This document shows, one piece after another, positions 12,120-23,594 of a DNA stretch of 64,000 nt. Under the pieces are notes generated by a model. The model did no database searches. It saw only the letters and a list, made by a program, of their open reading frames with translations, and was not told the DNA's origin. The stretch spans positions 15,228,973 to 15,292,972 of the forward strand of contig JALIGW010000016.1 in assembly GCA_023053685.1 (NCBI GenBank), written 5' to 3'. How positions within the stretch are numbered: position 1 is the first letter of the stretch; each line of letters begins with the position of its first letter. Source of the stretch: Diadophis punctatus similis. Taxonomy: Eukaryota; Chordata; Lepidosauria; Squamata; Dipsadidae. The translations under genes and the position numbers were made by a program.

Positions 12120-13352
12120 ATTCATGGTCATGAGAAGGTCAACCCACATATCAGTTAGTTTCTCTGTTGACTAAGCTTATTCAATTCCATACATTAGCAT
12201 CCTCACCATACACAAGGTTCAAGTACCATGTTTCCTTCATCCCAAAACATTTCGAAAGGGGTTCATAAAAGACTGAGAAGGATTAACAAAAACCATCATT
12301 TTATAGATGCATTATAAAAGAATGTCTACCATATTTGGAAGCGGAGGCCAAGAGGGGAAAAAAATAATTGAACAGGAAGCACACGTTAAGTTTGTACTAT
12401 TCAGAATATTCATACCGGCAGTGTATTGTCTTGGCTCGAAAAATAAATTTTTACACACGTTTTTCTAACCAGACCATTTCTTATAACATAACCCTTAGTT
12501 ACAATAGTCTTATAGCCTGAAACGGGAGTTGTAATCGACAGATTCATTCAATTTCCAACATAAAATTTAGATAACCTTTGTAAAATAAAGCTGCTCCCCT
12601 TGCTTATTGCATGGCATTTGTTTGAACCACTTGGCTTGATATAGTCTATTAACCGGTATCCTCCGAGGCTGAAATAAGTGCCGATTAGCGTGAGGACACC
12701 AGAAATATTTAATTTATCAAGCCAAGTAAAAATAGAATTTGTCACTTGGTGTAAAGAATTTTTAGGAAATCTATCTCAGTTGGGATGGAAGCACTCATTC
12801 AACATTGCGCTGACACACAAGAAAACCCCCAAAACAAGATACGATTGAGAAAGGAGAAGTGTGGTTTGCGAAAGTCAAGAAGGCAACCTGTTGTGAGGTG
12901 ATCAAAGCTACATCTTTCATGTGTCATGTGCAACACACACATGAAAAATGAATGAGCCTTAAGTTACATGGTTGCAGCCCGCTCTTGATTTTTTCTGACC
13001 CCCTCCTCCCACCCCCGCAGACGAATCCCGCGAAAGACCTGCGGGGACATCCGTAAACCGTAATTCCCTTTCACCAGTAATCATTTATTTTTTTCCCGTT
13101 CAGTTGCTGGTAGGCTGGATTCTCCTGGCATTTTCTTCCATGCAAGATGGAAACTTGAATTCCAGTGATACTAGGAATGTGGCAACAGTGATCAAAACAT
13201 GCGAAAAAGATAATCTGGCTGGGGTTTCTTCCCCCCCCCAACCCTAAAACACATGGTGGCGATAGAGTCAACAGTTACAATGGCACTCTTTTAAACATGT
13301 ATTTTAAAGGTATTTAAGGGTAAAAGGTAAAGCCGATATTATTCGGCTAGTC

Positions 13353-13705
13353 CAGTGGTTCCCAACCTGTGGTACGTGTACCACTAGTGGTACGCGAGGG
13401 CCTTCCAGGTGGTACGCGAACACTTTTGGGGTCATGAACGATTTTTTGTTAGTTATTTTTTACTTCACAAAAATGTTTACTGCCTAACACAAGATAATCT
13501 GGCAACGATTTGCAACTGTTGCCACACGCCACCCACCTGGTCCCAGCGGCCCGAGAATCCAGTTGCTGGATGCGCGGGGCCAAAAAAGGAACGGTACAAT
13601 TATGGAAATAAAGTGATATCTGATCGAATTTAGTTTCTCTGGAACCAGGTGGTACGCGGCGACTGTACGGGACCTCCAAGATCACAAAAAGGTTGGGAAC
13701 CATTG
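13353..13705 (+). mobile_element. Non-autonomous hAT element (GGTTCCCAACC family)
   Basis: The terminal repeats are CAGTGGTTCCCAACCT and GGTTGGGAACCATTG. The perfect 8-bp duplication GGCTAGTC (13345-13352, 13706-13713) has TA at its centre. The sequence GGTACGCG recurs inside. It is inserted in the candidate FAT3 3' UTR. Confidence 0.9.
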
Positions 13706-14767
13706 GGCTAGTCATTACCGACTATAGGGTAAATGGAATTTAAAGATGAATGAAAAAAAAATGCTGTTGATGTATCCTAAGAATTGAGGTTCAGAAGAGG
13801 ACAGGGAACCCAACAAATAAATAAATAAATAAGCAACCAACCCATTCACCAGGGCCATTCCATTTTTCTACTCCTGACCCACTCAAGGCTGCAGCATTAG
13901 CCCTGAATCAAGGTCAGCTAGGTGTTAAATTTCACGTTGACACACTGTTGTTTATATGAGAGCCAGGACTGATGGCTCAGTGGCATACATTGTTGGATTG
14001 AGGGGGGCCATCTTAATACCCACCATTTGACTCATTACGATGGCCAAATAACTCTTAATTCCCTGTTTCTTTTGGAGTTAGAGCAGTAGGCACGAGTTAG
14101 AACCACTCCTGATTGGACGTCCTCTTGGTGTCTTGGATTACAACGGCCATTATTCGTAGACTGAATGACCAAGAAGCATGCTGATTAGCAATTGTGGGAA
14201 TTGCAGCTTAATACTGTGGGAAAGTATCAAGCTGAGGAAGATTGGCTTACGCTGTGTTTATGAGTGAGTGTATTCAAGGCAATCAGACAACATATGGGGC
14301 AATGTAGAAACACTACATTTAATGGACCAGCAATTCTGAATGAACTGATTTAGAAAGGGTTTTTTTTTCTCCCTAGAAGGGGAAATTACCAGCTATCCTT
14401 TCCTTTATTGATTAACTGGTCTAGGGTTTAAAATAGTTTAGAATGCAATGCTGGAAAGTGGAAGGGTCAGTCTGCCATCAAACCATTTTCCGCCAGGAAA
14501 TCTTTCTTTTGGCAATACGCAGTAAATGCTAACTCCAAAGACTAATGAATGGATGACCTGGGGTACCGATTTTCCCCGAGACAACCTGAAGTTTCCACCC
14601 TGCAATGTGCATGCACAACATCAATCTTCTTGGCGGGCTGAACATGGTTGGAACTCAACGCTGCACCAGATGTAGAACACTTATGAAGCAAAAAAAAGAG
14701 GAGAGCTGTTGAGTTATGCTATGAACGGGACCAAACGATAGCAAGGAAGTCCATGGAAAGAGCTCCT

Positions 14768-15390
14768 TCACACTTGAGTCTGCTGATGGATCTCCACAAA
14801 AGGAATGTGAATCTGATGGTGATCCAGAGAGAAATCCTCGATGCTTTCATAGTCGCTCATGGCAATCTCAGAGTCATCGAAACCACAGCCCATCGAAACA
14901 TCGGACGAGGATGCATCCAGAGAATTGTGTAAAGACAAGGGTTTCTTGGCCACGCTGTTGCCTGTATTTGGTCCTGGGCCAACGCCAAAAGTACTAAATT
15001 CGTTCCCAGTCTGAGACCCACCGTTGTCTATCTCGTTGGGGAACTGGTGAGGAGGGAGGTATTGGCTCGGGTGAAACTGCGGCCGCCTCTGGCAATCTGG
15101 GCTCAGCGTGCCGGCTATGGAGATTGGCTGGGAGGGCGGGAGGGCTTCATAGTGGTCCGGGTAATCCTCTGGGAGGGGAGGGGGCAATTGATCTTGGTTT
15201 AAAAACTCTTCCTCATGCGGTGGAGGATAGTCACTGTCAATATCGTAGCCACCAAGGTAGTAATCCGTCTCCAGCTCCCTGGTGCTCCCGTGATGAGCTG
15301 AGCTGCCATCGGCTGCCTCGTAGTGGGGCACCTCCTCAATGTCAGATAAACGCGCATTCGGCATCCAGTCAGAAGTGTCCCAGTGATAAG
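14768..15390 (-). CDS. FAT3: FAT3 last coding exon (intracellular C-terminus)
   Basis: This exon encodes the last 206 residues of FAT3. The acceptor is a clear TTCTGCAG on the minus strand just right of 15390. The first two bases complete a codon begun in the preceding exon, giving A-Y-H-W-D-T-S-D-W. Visible features are the DTSDWMP motif, the acidic [16 protein letters not shown] stretch, proline-rich [11 protein letters not shown] segments that could bind EVH1 or SH3 partners, a serine-rich SSSDVS region, and a terminal Q-T-Q-V that fits a class I PDZ ligand (T at -2, V at 0). FAT1 is known to end differently (H-T-E-V), so the terminus and the IPFVE-type ending point to FAT3. FAT3 is a giant planar-polarity cadherin whose tail controls actin and neuronal morphology. 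The stop is TGA at 14768-14770. Confidence 0.96.
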
Positions 15391-15488
15391 CTGCAGAAGG
15401 AAACAAACACTACGTTGGAAAAGAAAAACACACGGCATAATCTTTAAGGAAAACACAACAAGACTCACATGCATAGGGGACCTTATGC

Positions 15489-15872
15489 CAGGGGTGTCAA
15501 ACTCGATTTCATTGAGGGCTGCATCAGGGTTGTGTTTGACCTCGGGGGAGAGCGGGGGGGGGGGACGACACAGGGGCAGGGTGAGTGTGGTCAGCTTGAC
15601 GTCACTTGTGTCGGGGACGCCTGTGGCGGCCTGAGTGCTCTGCCAGCGAAAGCGGGCTCCCAAGCTCCGTTTTAGGCTGTGACAGCCTCCTGCAATCCTC
15701 TGCCAGTGAAAACGGAGCTCGGGAGGGCCGTTCGCGGCCCTCCTGACCTCCGTTTTCGCTAGCAGAGGTACTGTGGGCCGGTCCTTTGCTGTTTCCAGGG
15801 TGGTCCCGTGGGCCAGATTTAAGCGCCTCACGGGCCAGATCTGGCCCACGGGCCTTGAGTTTGACACCCCTG
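15489..15872 (+). mobile_element. Non-autonomous hAT element (GTGTCAAACTC family, Buster-like)
   Basis: It begins CAGGGGTGTCAAACTC and ends GAGTTTGACACCCCTG, a perfect 16-bp inverted repeat. The flanks are CCTTATGC and CCTGATGC, an 8-bp duplication with one change. It contains TGACGTCA at 15597-15604. It lies 99 bp upstream of the FAT3 last-exon acceptor. Confidence 0.92.
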
Positions 15873-16511
15873 CCTGATGCAATGAAGTTGCTTAAACAAA
15901 TAATCAACATGCATCTTATTTTATTTTTTTTTGCTTTCTGTGACACATCAGCCAAGCATGCTTTGGCCCAAGTGAAGAGAAGCAACCTCACGTCGCAGCA
16001 GTAACCGACACAACGCCGCCGTCTCTAAAGTAAAGACAATTAAAAATAATAATAATAAAAGCAAAGCAAAGGAAGTGAGAAATCAAACTTGATGAACATC
16101 TAAAACCGCTCACGGAAATGCAGGCAATTGGGTGATTTAGGTAGAAAAGTGTGCAAAACACAGACATTAGAAAAGTCAACATGCTCTTGCAGTTGCGCTC
16201 GTTTCCAAGTTCTTGGGAAAAGGGGAAAAAAATTACACAGCCAAACGAAGTAACAGGCAGAAAAGTAAAATAATAATTAAAAAGAAAGAAAAGGACAAGC
16301 AAAACCCTGAAATAAAAAAAGGAAAGCCATTCCCATGGTTTTCTGCAGGACCAAAATATATGTCATAACATGCTGTAACATGCACAATCTAGAATAGATA
16401 AAAAAAATAAAGCCCAAATCACTGAGGCCAAATAAAGTATATTAGTAGCATTCAGAAGCTCCCATCAAGGCACCCTTTTCCAACCATTATGGCAGGCAGA
16501 TACAAATTCAC
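15873..16511. other. FAT3 intron, nothing recognised
   Basis: This is unassigned intronic DNA between the hAT copy and the 36-bp cassette exon. No repeat terminus or additional exon is evident. Confidence 0.45.
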
Positions 16512-16547
16512 CTCTGTTGCAGTTCTGTCCTTCATCCATACCAGAGA
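16512..16547 (-). CDS. FAT3: FAT3 12-codon cassette exon (intracellular)
   Basis: This is a 36-nt exon on the minus strand. The acceptor is TATATTTAACAG and the donor is AGAG followed by GTGAAT. In the phase set by the neighbouring exons (1 to 1) it encodes V-S-G-M-D-E-G-Q-N-C-N-R, joining in frame to A-Y-H-W-D of the last exon. It corresponds to the VSVMDQGQNYNR-like segment of some vertebrate FAT3 isoforms. It is divisible by three and has the same phase at both ends, so it can be included or skipped freely. It is too short for ordinary gene finders. The assignment rests on splice sites, phase and family similarity. The C in place of the usual Y is a local difference. Confidence 0.85.
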
Positions 16548-17202
16548 CTGTTAAATATAAAGTGAAGAAAAAAAACAAACACTGGAAATTCTCAAGTCTG
16601 CAACCAGCTAGAGTTAAACAGAGCACCGCAACACGTCTTTAACACCATGCTTCTCAAATGCGTCTGATGTAAAATATGATTAAAAAAGTACTTTTAAGCC
16701 ATGCTTCAATGAAAGGTTAAAAAAAAAACCACGTTATTCTGCTTTTCGCTTAATCAAACCTACGGAGGCACTGATGAAAAACAGCATTTTTACACCAATG
16801 GATAGAATGGATGACTTTTTGATTATCTGAAGCAGACATGCAAAACTGACTTTGGATTTAAGACAAAAGTCAATACACTTTTCTTTTCTTTTTTTGTTTT
16901 TAAAAAAGACTGTGACGTATTTCTTTCTTGCTCACTGTGAAACAGAAAAAAAAAATTAAGAATCTACCATGTTCAGGGCCGGTTCAAACAAATCTGGGCC
17001 CAAGTACGCTGAGATACCACGGTGAGGGGCACGGTATAACAACCTGAACAGAACAGAATAAAAAAGCAGTCAATTGGGCCACTAGAACCACATAGCACAG
17101 AATCCGTCTCTATCTTTCCATCTGGGAAATGGGAAATTGGCTAATAAGGGGCAAAGAAAGCTTTCTCTGTTCTGAGTTTAGTTCCCCCATTTTAAGTCAT
17201 CC
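16548..17202. other. FAT3 intron, nothing recognised
   Basis: AT-rich unassigned intronic sequence with several poly-A runs, upstream in the transcript of the 12-codon exon. Confidence 0.4.
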
Positions 17203-17425
17203 CCTTGGTGCAGCTCTCGCCTCACAATCAGGAGGCTGTGAGTTCGATCCTAGGTAGAGGCAGATATTTCTCTCTCTGAGCACGATGAGAATATATCTGC
17301 TGAACAAAACTCCGCATTGGCGACAGGAAGGGCATCCGGCCATTAAAACATTCTGCTAACTCCATTCAGTTGCCCAGACTCCACCCCGCAAGGGATTATG
17401 GGGTTGTTAAAAGATGATGATGATT
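17203..17425 (+). mobile_element. tRNA-derived SINE
   Basis: The head is tRNA-like (GGTGCAGCTCTCGCCTC, then a B-box-like GTGAGTTCGATCC). The body has GGCGACAGGAAGGGCATCC and CCACCCCGCAAGGGATTATG. It ends in a GATGATGATG tail. It is the best-preserved of three copies and the only one in + orientation. Confidence 0.8.
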
Positions 17426-17918
17426 TCAAATCATCTCCTTAATCTTCTCACTTGGTACTGAGAACACCAAAGTTAGGAAAATATTTGAGAGTTGGAAGCT
17501 GGTTCTTCAGGAAGCCAAGGGTTACCGTGGGGGTATTGATGCAAAATTAATGGGCAACCTCCTCCGTGTGGATAGATGCAGGATCTTCTGTTGCAATGAT
17601 TTGGGACTGACACACCAATTTTCAGATGCCCTTTAAGGTCAAAACGATGGGCAATTTGGTTGGTCAACCACAGAAAGGGCTAAAGAAACGGTGGGGCTTG
17701 GAGGCCACAAGTTGTGTTCTTCCCTGGCCGATAGGAATATGTGGTCTCCAAGCTTTCAAAGTTGAGCTGTTCCAAGGCATAATAAGAAATGGCAAAATGT
17801 TTTCTATACTGTATGGATTATCTGATCTACGACCTACTCTGCAAACATTTAGTAGCTTGCAGGAATGTTAAGTGTATTCTACTAACCAGCTATTAAGCTG
17901 CCATTAAAGGAACAGAAG
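17426..17918. other. FAT3 intron, nothing recognised
   Basis: Unassigned intronic sequence. Short open frames lack any recognisable domain. Confidence 0.4.
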
Positions 17919-18055
17919 AAGTGGTTTCCCCCAAAATAAGGCATCCCCTGATAATAAGCCCAATCAGGCTTTTGAATGCATGGCAATAAGGCCAAGCGCT
18001 TATTTCAGGGTTCAAAAAATATATAAGACAGGGTCTTATTTTCAGGGAAACATGG
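17919..18055 (+). mobile_element. Mariner-like MITE (GGTTTCCC...GGGAAACATGG)
   Basis: The inverted ends are GGTTTCCCCCAAAATAAGG and CTTATTTTCAGGGAAACATG. A TA follows the right end at 18056-18057. It is about 137 bp, non-coding, and is likely a TcMar-type derivative. Confidence 0.65.
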
Positions 18056-18131
18056 TAATAACAGACACTGAACATTCAAGTGAGAAAAATAATGTATCTA
18101 ATAGGATCCTGGTTATTCTGATGAAATAGGA

Positions 18132-18453
18132 CCGTGATGGCGAACCTATGGCACGTGTGCCCAAAGTGGCATGTGAAGCCATGTCTCCTGGCACGCATGG
18201 CCTTGCCTGTTTGTCTTCCGGGTTTCTGGCGTGCATGCCCGCACGATGATCAGCTGTCCTTCATGCGCGCGGCAGTGCCAAAAACAGGTGTGCGCATGCG
18301 CGCTGGTCAGCTAATTGTTGGGTGCACATGTGCGTCAGGACCCAAAAGTTTGGCTTTTCCGGAGCATGGCCCCGATGAGCGTGCGCGCATGCACGCACGA
18401 CATTTCCGCATGACCTTTTTGGCACTCGGTGCTGAAAAGGTTCGCCATCACTG
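18132..18453 (+). mobile_element. Non-autonomous hAT element (GATGGCGAACC family, Buster-like)
   Basis: It starts CCGTGATGGCGAACC and ends GGTTCGCCATCACTG. The 8-bp flanks are AAATAGGA and AAATAGGG, with central TA. The interior is GC-rich with repeated GCGCATGC words. Confidence 0.88.
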
Positions 18454-18488
18454 AAATAGGGTTTGCCTGCTTTTAAATATAAGCACTA

Positions 18489-18680
18489 GAAACATTTATT
18501 TATTATTTTATTTATTTTGTGAGATTTATATACCGCCTCACAGTGCAAGCACTCTCTAAGCGGTTTACACCAGTAAGCAATGTATATTTACATTGCCCCC
18601 AACAATCTGGGTCCTCATTTTACCTACCTCGGAAGGATGGAAGGCTGAGTCAACCTTGAGCCGGTGAGATAAGTTGTTAC
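18489..18680 (-). mobile_element. Sauria-type SINE, antisense, 5' truncated
   Basis: The reverse complement contains CTCAAGGTTGACTCAGCC, TTCCGAGGTAGGTAAAATG, CCCAGATTGTTGGGGGC and AACCGCTTAGAGAG, ending in an A/T-rich tail. The same family occurs at 39830-40070, 59598-59817 and 63651-63872. Confidence 0.8.
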
Positions 18681-19064
18681 TTATAAACATGTTACAAATA
18701 TATCAGGTGAATGTTGAGAAAGAATGTACTAAGTCTTTCTCTTTGAAATGCAAATCGTGTGATTGCTGTGCAACAGGTTAGTGAAACACAAGTTCTCGAT
18801 GCAATCTAACAGGCGGGCTTTTGAGAGACCTCGTTATTTTTAGGATGCATTTTGTAATGACTTCAATTAATAGACGAGCAAAACTGACTTTGGATTTAGC
18901 ACAAAAGTCGACACACAAATAAGTTGTTGGTTTTTTTTGTTTTTGGAATAAGGGCTGCTATCAGGTTTTGCTTCAATCAAAAAAGCAGAACTCGAACATG
19001 TCAAAACTGGTAGCCCCCTTCCAGATTTTAATCAGGAGCAGAATTTTGACACTATTCTCTATGT

Positions 19065-19375
19065 AAAGGTAAATGTTTCTCCGTCCAGTCATTTTTTACT
19101 CTAAGGGGCGGTGCTCAGCTCTGTTTCTTAGCGGACGAAGCCAGCATTGTCCGAAGACATTATGTGGCCAGTATGACTATATAGCGAGGCACAGAGGACT
19201 GTTACCTCCCCACTGAAGTGGCACCTATTAATCTACTTGCATTTGCATGCTTTTGAACTGCTAGGTGGGCAGGAGCTGGAGCAATTAACAGGAGCCCACC
19301 CTGTCGTGCAGCACTCGGGTCTCGAACCCGGTCTGTCAGCTTTCCCTGGTGACCAGCTCAGCATCTTATTCTCTA
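19065..19375 (-). mobile_element. SINE with Bov-B-like tail, antisense
   Basis: In reverse complement it matches the element at 38634-38965: a tRNA-like head (CTGAGCTGGTCACCAG region), GGTGGGCTCC, then TTTGCATG...TAGGTGCCACTTC, a CATGACTACATAATG-like body and a final TTTACCTTT. Squamates carry tRNA SINEs whose 3' end is shared with Bov-B LINEs; I place this copy there. Confidence 0.75.
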
Positions 19376-19441
19376 TGGCCATGCCTGAAATTGTGCAAGA
19401 AGGTACTCAGTGTAGCAAGTTCCACATTGCATGGTTGGGCC

Positions 19442-19730
19442 CAGGGGTGGGTTCTACTTACCTTCGCTACCGGTTCGGGGTCGCGCTGGAAGTGCGTGTT
19501 TTGAGCGAGCGCCCCGTCAGTCCCGGGTTAAACTCATCTGCGCATGCGCAGGAGGCTTTGCGCATGCGCAGAGGGTTATTTTATCGTAAATTTGGCTCCG
19601 GTGGACAGATTTCAAGCCAGAAGACCGGTTCGGGGAGGTGTCCAGCTGGCCATCGCTGCCGGTTCAGTGAGCAGGGGGAAATTCCCACTACCGGTTCTAG
19701 AGAACCGGCCTGAACCGGCAGGAACCCTGT
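19442..19730 (+). mobile_element. hAT element (GTGGGTTC family), right end uncertain
   Basis: It starts CAGGGGTGGGTTCTACTTACC and is closely related to 26814-27081. It has two perfect TGCGCATGCGCA palindromes (19539-19550, 19559-19570). The right terminus near GGCAGGAACCC is altered, and I could not find a convincing target duplication. Confidence 0.7.
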
Positions 19731-20728
19731 CACTATGTGAACATTGTCAGTTGTGAGTCTATGCAGGGTAATGCACCCCTATCCTAAATATTATGATACT
19801 TTCCAATACAAGCAGAACACGTGATATGATGTTTCTGCGCATGTCTACATTCCTATCCACCATTTATCACTTCTGTTATGCCTTCCCACCTGGAAGGTCG
19901 TGTTGTGTAGCAAAGATGTAGTTTATTCAGGATTTATTGCTTTATATATTGTTTTGTACTGAAATAAATATTTTCTATTAGACATTTAATCTCGGTTTTA
20001 TTTCTAAGTATTTGAATTCCAAGTAAAAGATCCAATATTGCCTCTACGGGGGAATTCTTTCCTTAACAAACCCACCTCTGGTTGGGTCGCTATTGTGGAA
20101 GAGTTGCAAACAGTGTGGTAAATTTGAAAACTTGCAAGACCACAGCAGGACTTGGATTGGATAAATGTGATTTTTCCCAGCATTTCCTAAACACACTGTA
20201 TGTTCTATGGCGATAAATAAACTAGGCTAGCAGAAGGAAGAGACTTTCTCTCCTACCAGTGGTTGCAGCTCAGGTAGCACTGTCTGAACCGGCCCTGACT
20301 ATACAAAAACAAAACAAAAGCACATATTCAAACGTTCTCCCGACCAGGTGCAAGGAGCTTTTGTGTGTCACTCGTTGCAGTGTGGTTCTCCCCAACCTGG
20401 TATTCTCTAGATGTGTAGGAAGAGTGGCAATTTTTTTTTTTAGTTTGAGCCCATGCCAATGTGGACTCTGGAGAGTTTTAGAGGCTCACACCATCGGAAA
20501 GATGCCAGGTTGGGCAAGGCACGGTTATCTTTACACAACACAGCAGAACTCCACTAACCTCTTAACTTGCCGGCTCTGCAAGATTCAACAACTCACTTTC
20601 CCTTCCTGGGTTGAAGCAACAAATCCACAAATAAGGTCATATAGATTTCTGAATGGAAATATTCATTTGTTTGGTTACTTTGGCTACTTCCAGGAACTGT
20701 AAAACTTTTCACATCAATGCTACTAAAG
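19731..20728. other. FAT3 intron, nothing recognised
   Basis: Unassigned intronic DNA ending at the TAAAG target duplication of the solo LTR. Confidence 0.4.
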
Positions 20729-21254
20729 TGTTATGGCCTGTCGGCTGCCGGCCCCTCCAGCAGCCGAATCAGAGGAGGAGGCGTGGGGGTCAGGGCCAGC
20801 ATCAAGGTAACCTGAGAGCTCTGAGGGGGAAAAGGGAATGGAGCTGGCAGAGAGAGAGAGAGACAGAGGCAGAGCCTGGGCCGTCTGTCAGCCCTCAGAT
20901 GGAGAGTCAACAGCCCCCAGGTCTGGAGGTGGCTGATGAGGAAGAGGAGGAACAGCTGGGTCTAGTGCCTGACGCGCGGATGCTCAGAAGGCAAAGGAGA
21001 GGAGAGCAGTGGAAATCTATGGGCCGGTCCTTAGGATGGAAGAGCTACCGCTGCTAGCGAAGCCCCACCCTAGCTCTGGGGATAAAAGGCAGAGGGCGGA
21101 GATGAATAGATGTGGCAGACAACTATTCATCTCCCTGCCAGACAGACGTTAGTCTGCTGTGAGAGACAGGGAGACTTTTTGCTGGGGCTGCTAATAAAGG
21201 AATCATTGATTTAACTACAGAGGTTTTGTCGTGTTTGGGAGCCGGGTCAGAACA
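20729..21254 (+). mobile_element. Solo LTR
   Basis: The 526-bp unit begins TGTTATGG and ends GGTCAGAACA (TGTT...AACA), bounded by a perfect 5-bp duplication TAAAG (20724-20728, 21255-21259). A TATA-like GATAAAAGGC lies near 21082 and an AATAAA near 21193, in the order expected for U3-R-U5. There are no internal retroviral genes, so it is a recombined solo LTR. The open frame across it (GA-rich, acidic) shows no known protein. Confidence 0.85.
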
Positions 21255-21259
21255 TAAAG

Positions 21260-22184
21260 TCATTCCAAACAATAGCCTTTTCTGGAAGCATCTGGATAGA
21301 GATTTGCCAATTATTTTTCAGGTATACTAATATGGGGAATGTTTGGAATTACAGTTCTCTCATTCTCTGATTTTGGTGACGATGGTTAGGAATTTGCAGT
21401 TTCAAAATATTAAGGAAGGAACCAGGCTGGAAAAGGCTGCTCTTAAGTTTCAGATCAAGATATTCCCATGCTTTCAAACACTGCACGTTAGAAATTTATT
21501 TACTCCCTTCTCTTCATTTGTTTTCCTGACTTATTCGTATGTGCGCTCAACTAAAAATGGTAAAAGAGAAAATAAAGTAGGCAGGTTTTATAGATAATAG
21601 GTTTTATAAATCTGATTAACTAGATCAGCTCAGTGGGTTTTATAAGATTTTATGCCTATCATTTTGTACTATCTTAAATCTACCTGTTGATCCATCCATT
21701 CATACGTACGTCAATATTTTGCTGATTTCTCTCCCCCCCCACCTTCTTGCCCTGATCACTCATTGTAATAAAGTTCTGTTCTGCTTTAATGCAATTCTTC
21801 CAGTTGGTATGATGGCAATTAGGAAGCAAAGATGCAGAAAGGATAGGCAAAGTGGGATCCATAAAATCACAGGGTAGAAAAAGATTATTTAACTATCAAG
21901 GCAACCCTTGCTCAATGCATGAACTTTAATCAAAGCATCCCTGAAACCTATCTGGCTATCAATCCTCCGTTTGAACATAACCAATGATAAAGAAAAAAAA
22001 AACCTGGGCATTTTACGGCTCTGGGGCCACATCCAGCCCTTTGGCTATCACTGTCCAACTGTAGGAGATGACAAAGCAGAGCCCAATGGAGAAGGGGTCA
22101 AATGCGTCATCAGTCTCGAGTCCTTATATATATTATAAGGGGGGTTCCTTATACGAATTTAAATACATGTTAGTGGTTCTTTTG
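21260..22184. other. FAT3 intron, nothing recognised
   Basis: Unassigned AT-rich intronic sequence. Confidence 0.4.
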
Positions 22185-22566
22185 CTAGTCCTCGACTTAT
22201 CACCAAACTGAGCCCAAAATTTACGTTGCTAAGCAAGATGGTTGTTAACTGACTTGTACCCCATTTTATGACCTTTTGCCACAGATGTTAAGTGAATCTC
22301 TGCAGTTATGAAGGGAATCACGTTGTTAAGTGAATCTGGCTGTCTCCATTGACTATGCTTGTTGGAAGCCAGCTGGGAAGGTTACAAATGGTGATTACAT
22401 CACCCCAGGACATTGCAACCGTCGTAAATACATGCCGGTTGCCTAAATTCTGGTCATGTGACCATGGGAATGCTGCAACGGTCATAAGTGTGAAAAACAG
22501 TCCTGTCACTTTTTTCAATGCTATTGTAACCGTCACTAAATGAACGGTTGTAAGTCGAGGACCACG
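22185..22566 (-). mobile_element. Tigger-like MITE, antisense
   Basis: It begins TAGTCCTCGACTTATC and ends GTAAGTCGAGGACCACGTG. The interior carries family words such as AAGTGAATCTGGCT and TGGTCATGTGACCATGGG. Confidence 0.8.
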
Positions 22567-23108
22567 TGCACGAAAATGAGATTTTCTTCTCCATCTTGTG
22601 TCAGGGAAGAGCCTAAGGATATTAAACCCCCAAATTAGCAGGAGGACGATGACACATACCGTATTTTTCGGAGTATAAGACGCACCTTAGTTTTGGGGGA
22701 GGAAAACAAGGAAAAAAGGCCTCTGCCTCCCAGCAATTTGCCAAACAGCAAACAGCACAGATGATCTACACTGTTTGCTGTGTATTTCTGTGCATGTGTG
22801 CCTGACCCATAGAAATAGCAAAGAATTGGAGAAATGTACATTATGCCAGAAAGTTTTCTTAAATGTAGTCATACTAACTGCTCCCAATTATTTAAATAGA
22901 TCTACTCCAAGGTAACTAAACTCTAATACTAAACAGGACACTGTTACATTTCAGACTATACTTGTACAGAGCTGTTAAAATTAATTAAAATTTCTGGAAG
23001 TATACATTATTCTCTATTATTTAAAAGAAGATACAATAGCACTGGGCCTCTTCAGAGCAAGCATAAATTTTAAAAAGCTTCTTTATTTTGTTAAGTTGTC
23101 TAGATTTA

Positions 23109-23252
23109 CAGGGGTCTCCAACCTTGGCAACTTTAAGACTTGTGGACTTCAACTCCCAGAATTCCACAGCCAGCAAAGCTAACAAAGCTGGCTGTGGAAT
23201 TCTGGGAGTTGAAGTCCACAAGTCTTAAAATTGCCAAAGTTGGAGACCCCTG
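23109..23252. mobile_element. Palindromic snap-back MITE (144 bp)
   Basis: It begins CAGGGGTCTCCAACC and ends GGAGACCCCTG. The arms, containing GGACTTCAACTCCCAGAATT and its complement, pair over nearly the full length with a very short loop. Target duplication is not clear. Confidence 0.8.
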
Positions 23253-23261
23253 GCTCTAGAA

Positions 23262-23594
23262 CAGGGGTCAGCAACCTTAAGCACTCAAAGAGCCACAAAG
23301 GTCCTAACTGGAAGCCCCCGTTCAATTCTGGAGCCGACCGGAAGTCCGGTTCCCCCACCATAGAGTCTCCTCCTAGCGCGGCGGCCTTTTTCCTCTACCT
23401 GTCCTAACCGAAAGCCCTATCAATTGTGGAGCTGACTGGAAAAACTGACTCTTGCCACCTGGCATGCCCTGCTTCCACCCCCACCCTAACCAGAAGCTCC
23501 TCTCAAAATTGTGGTGTCGACCGGCAACAGGGAGCCACAGCAGAGGGATGAAAGAGCCACATGCGGCTCCAGAGCCGCGGGTTGCTGACCCCTG
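23262..23594 (+). mobile_element. Non-autonomous hAT element (GGTCAGCAACC family)
   Basis: The inverted ends are CAGGGGTCAGCAACC and GGTTGCTGACCCCTG (15 bp, perfect). The perfect 8-bp duplication CTCTAGAA (23254-23261, 23595-23602) has central TA. It is nested in the mariner-like element. Confidence 0.93.

Larger units (their letters stand above)
8690..14767 (-). other. FAT3: FAT3 3' untranslated region, extent uncertain
   Basis: The region follows the FAT3 stop codon on the minus strand. Apart from two hAT insertions (11711-12119, 13353-13705) it is unusually free of recognisable repeats between 8.7 and 11.3 kb, in contrast to the rest of the window. That would fit a long, partly constrained UTR, as known for vertebrate FAT3. 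I cannot fix the polyadenylation site. The nearest AATAAA hexamers to the stop on the minus strand are at 13084-13089 and 11348-11357, and ATTAAA variants occur near 8707 and 8946. The left boundary is a guess based on where repeats resume. Confidence 0.35.

Noticed and set aside
14768..15390. FAT1 rather than FAT3
   Set aside because: FAT1 ends in H-T-E-V with different flanking motifs. The Q-T-Q-V end, IPFVE segment and the VVDTIENE cassette order fit FAT3.
15199..15882. 227-codon minus-strand frame overlapping the last FAT3 exon
   Set aside because: It is out of frame with FAT3 and runs through a hAT element. The FAT3 frame has the conserved motifs and splice acceptor.
17203..17260. tRNA gene
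   Set aside because: The A- and B-box-like words belong to a tRNA-derived SINE with a repeat tail and two further copies. The cloverleaf is not intact.
20653..21057. 134-codon Glu-rich frame
   Set aside because: It lies mostly inside the solo LTR and starts in its flank. No protein family recognised.
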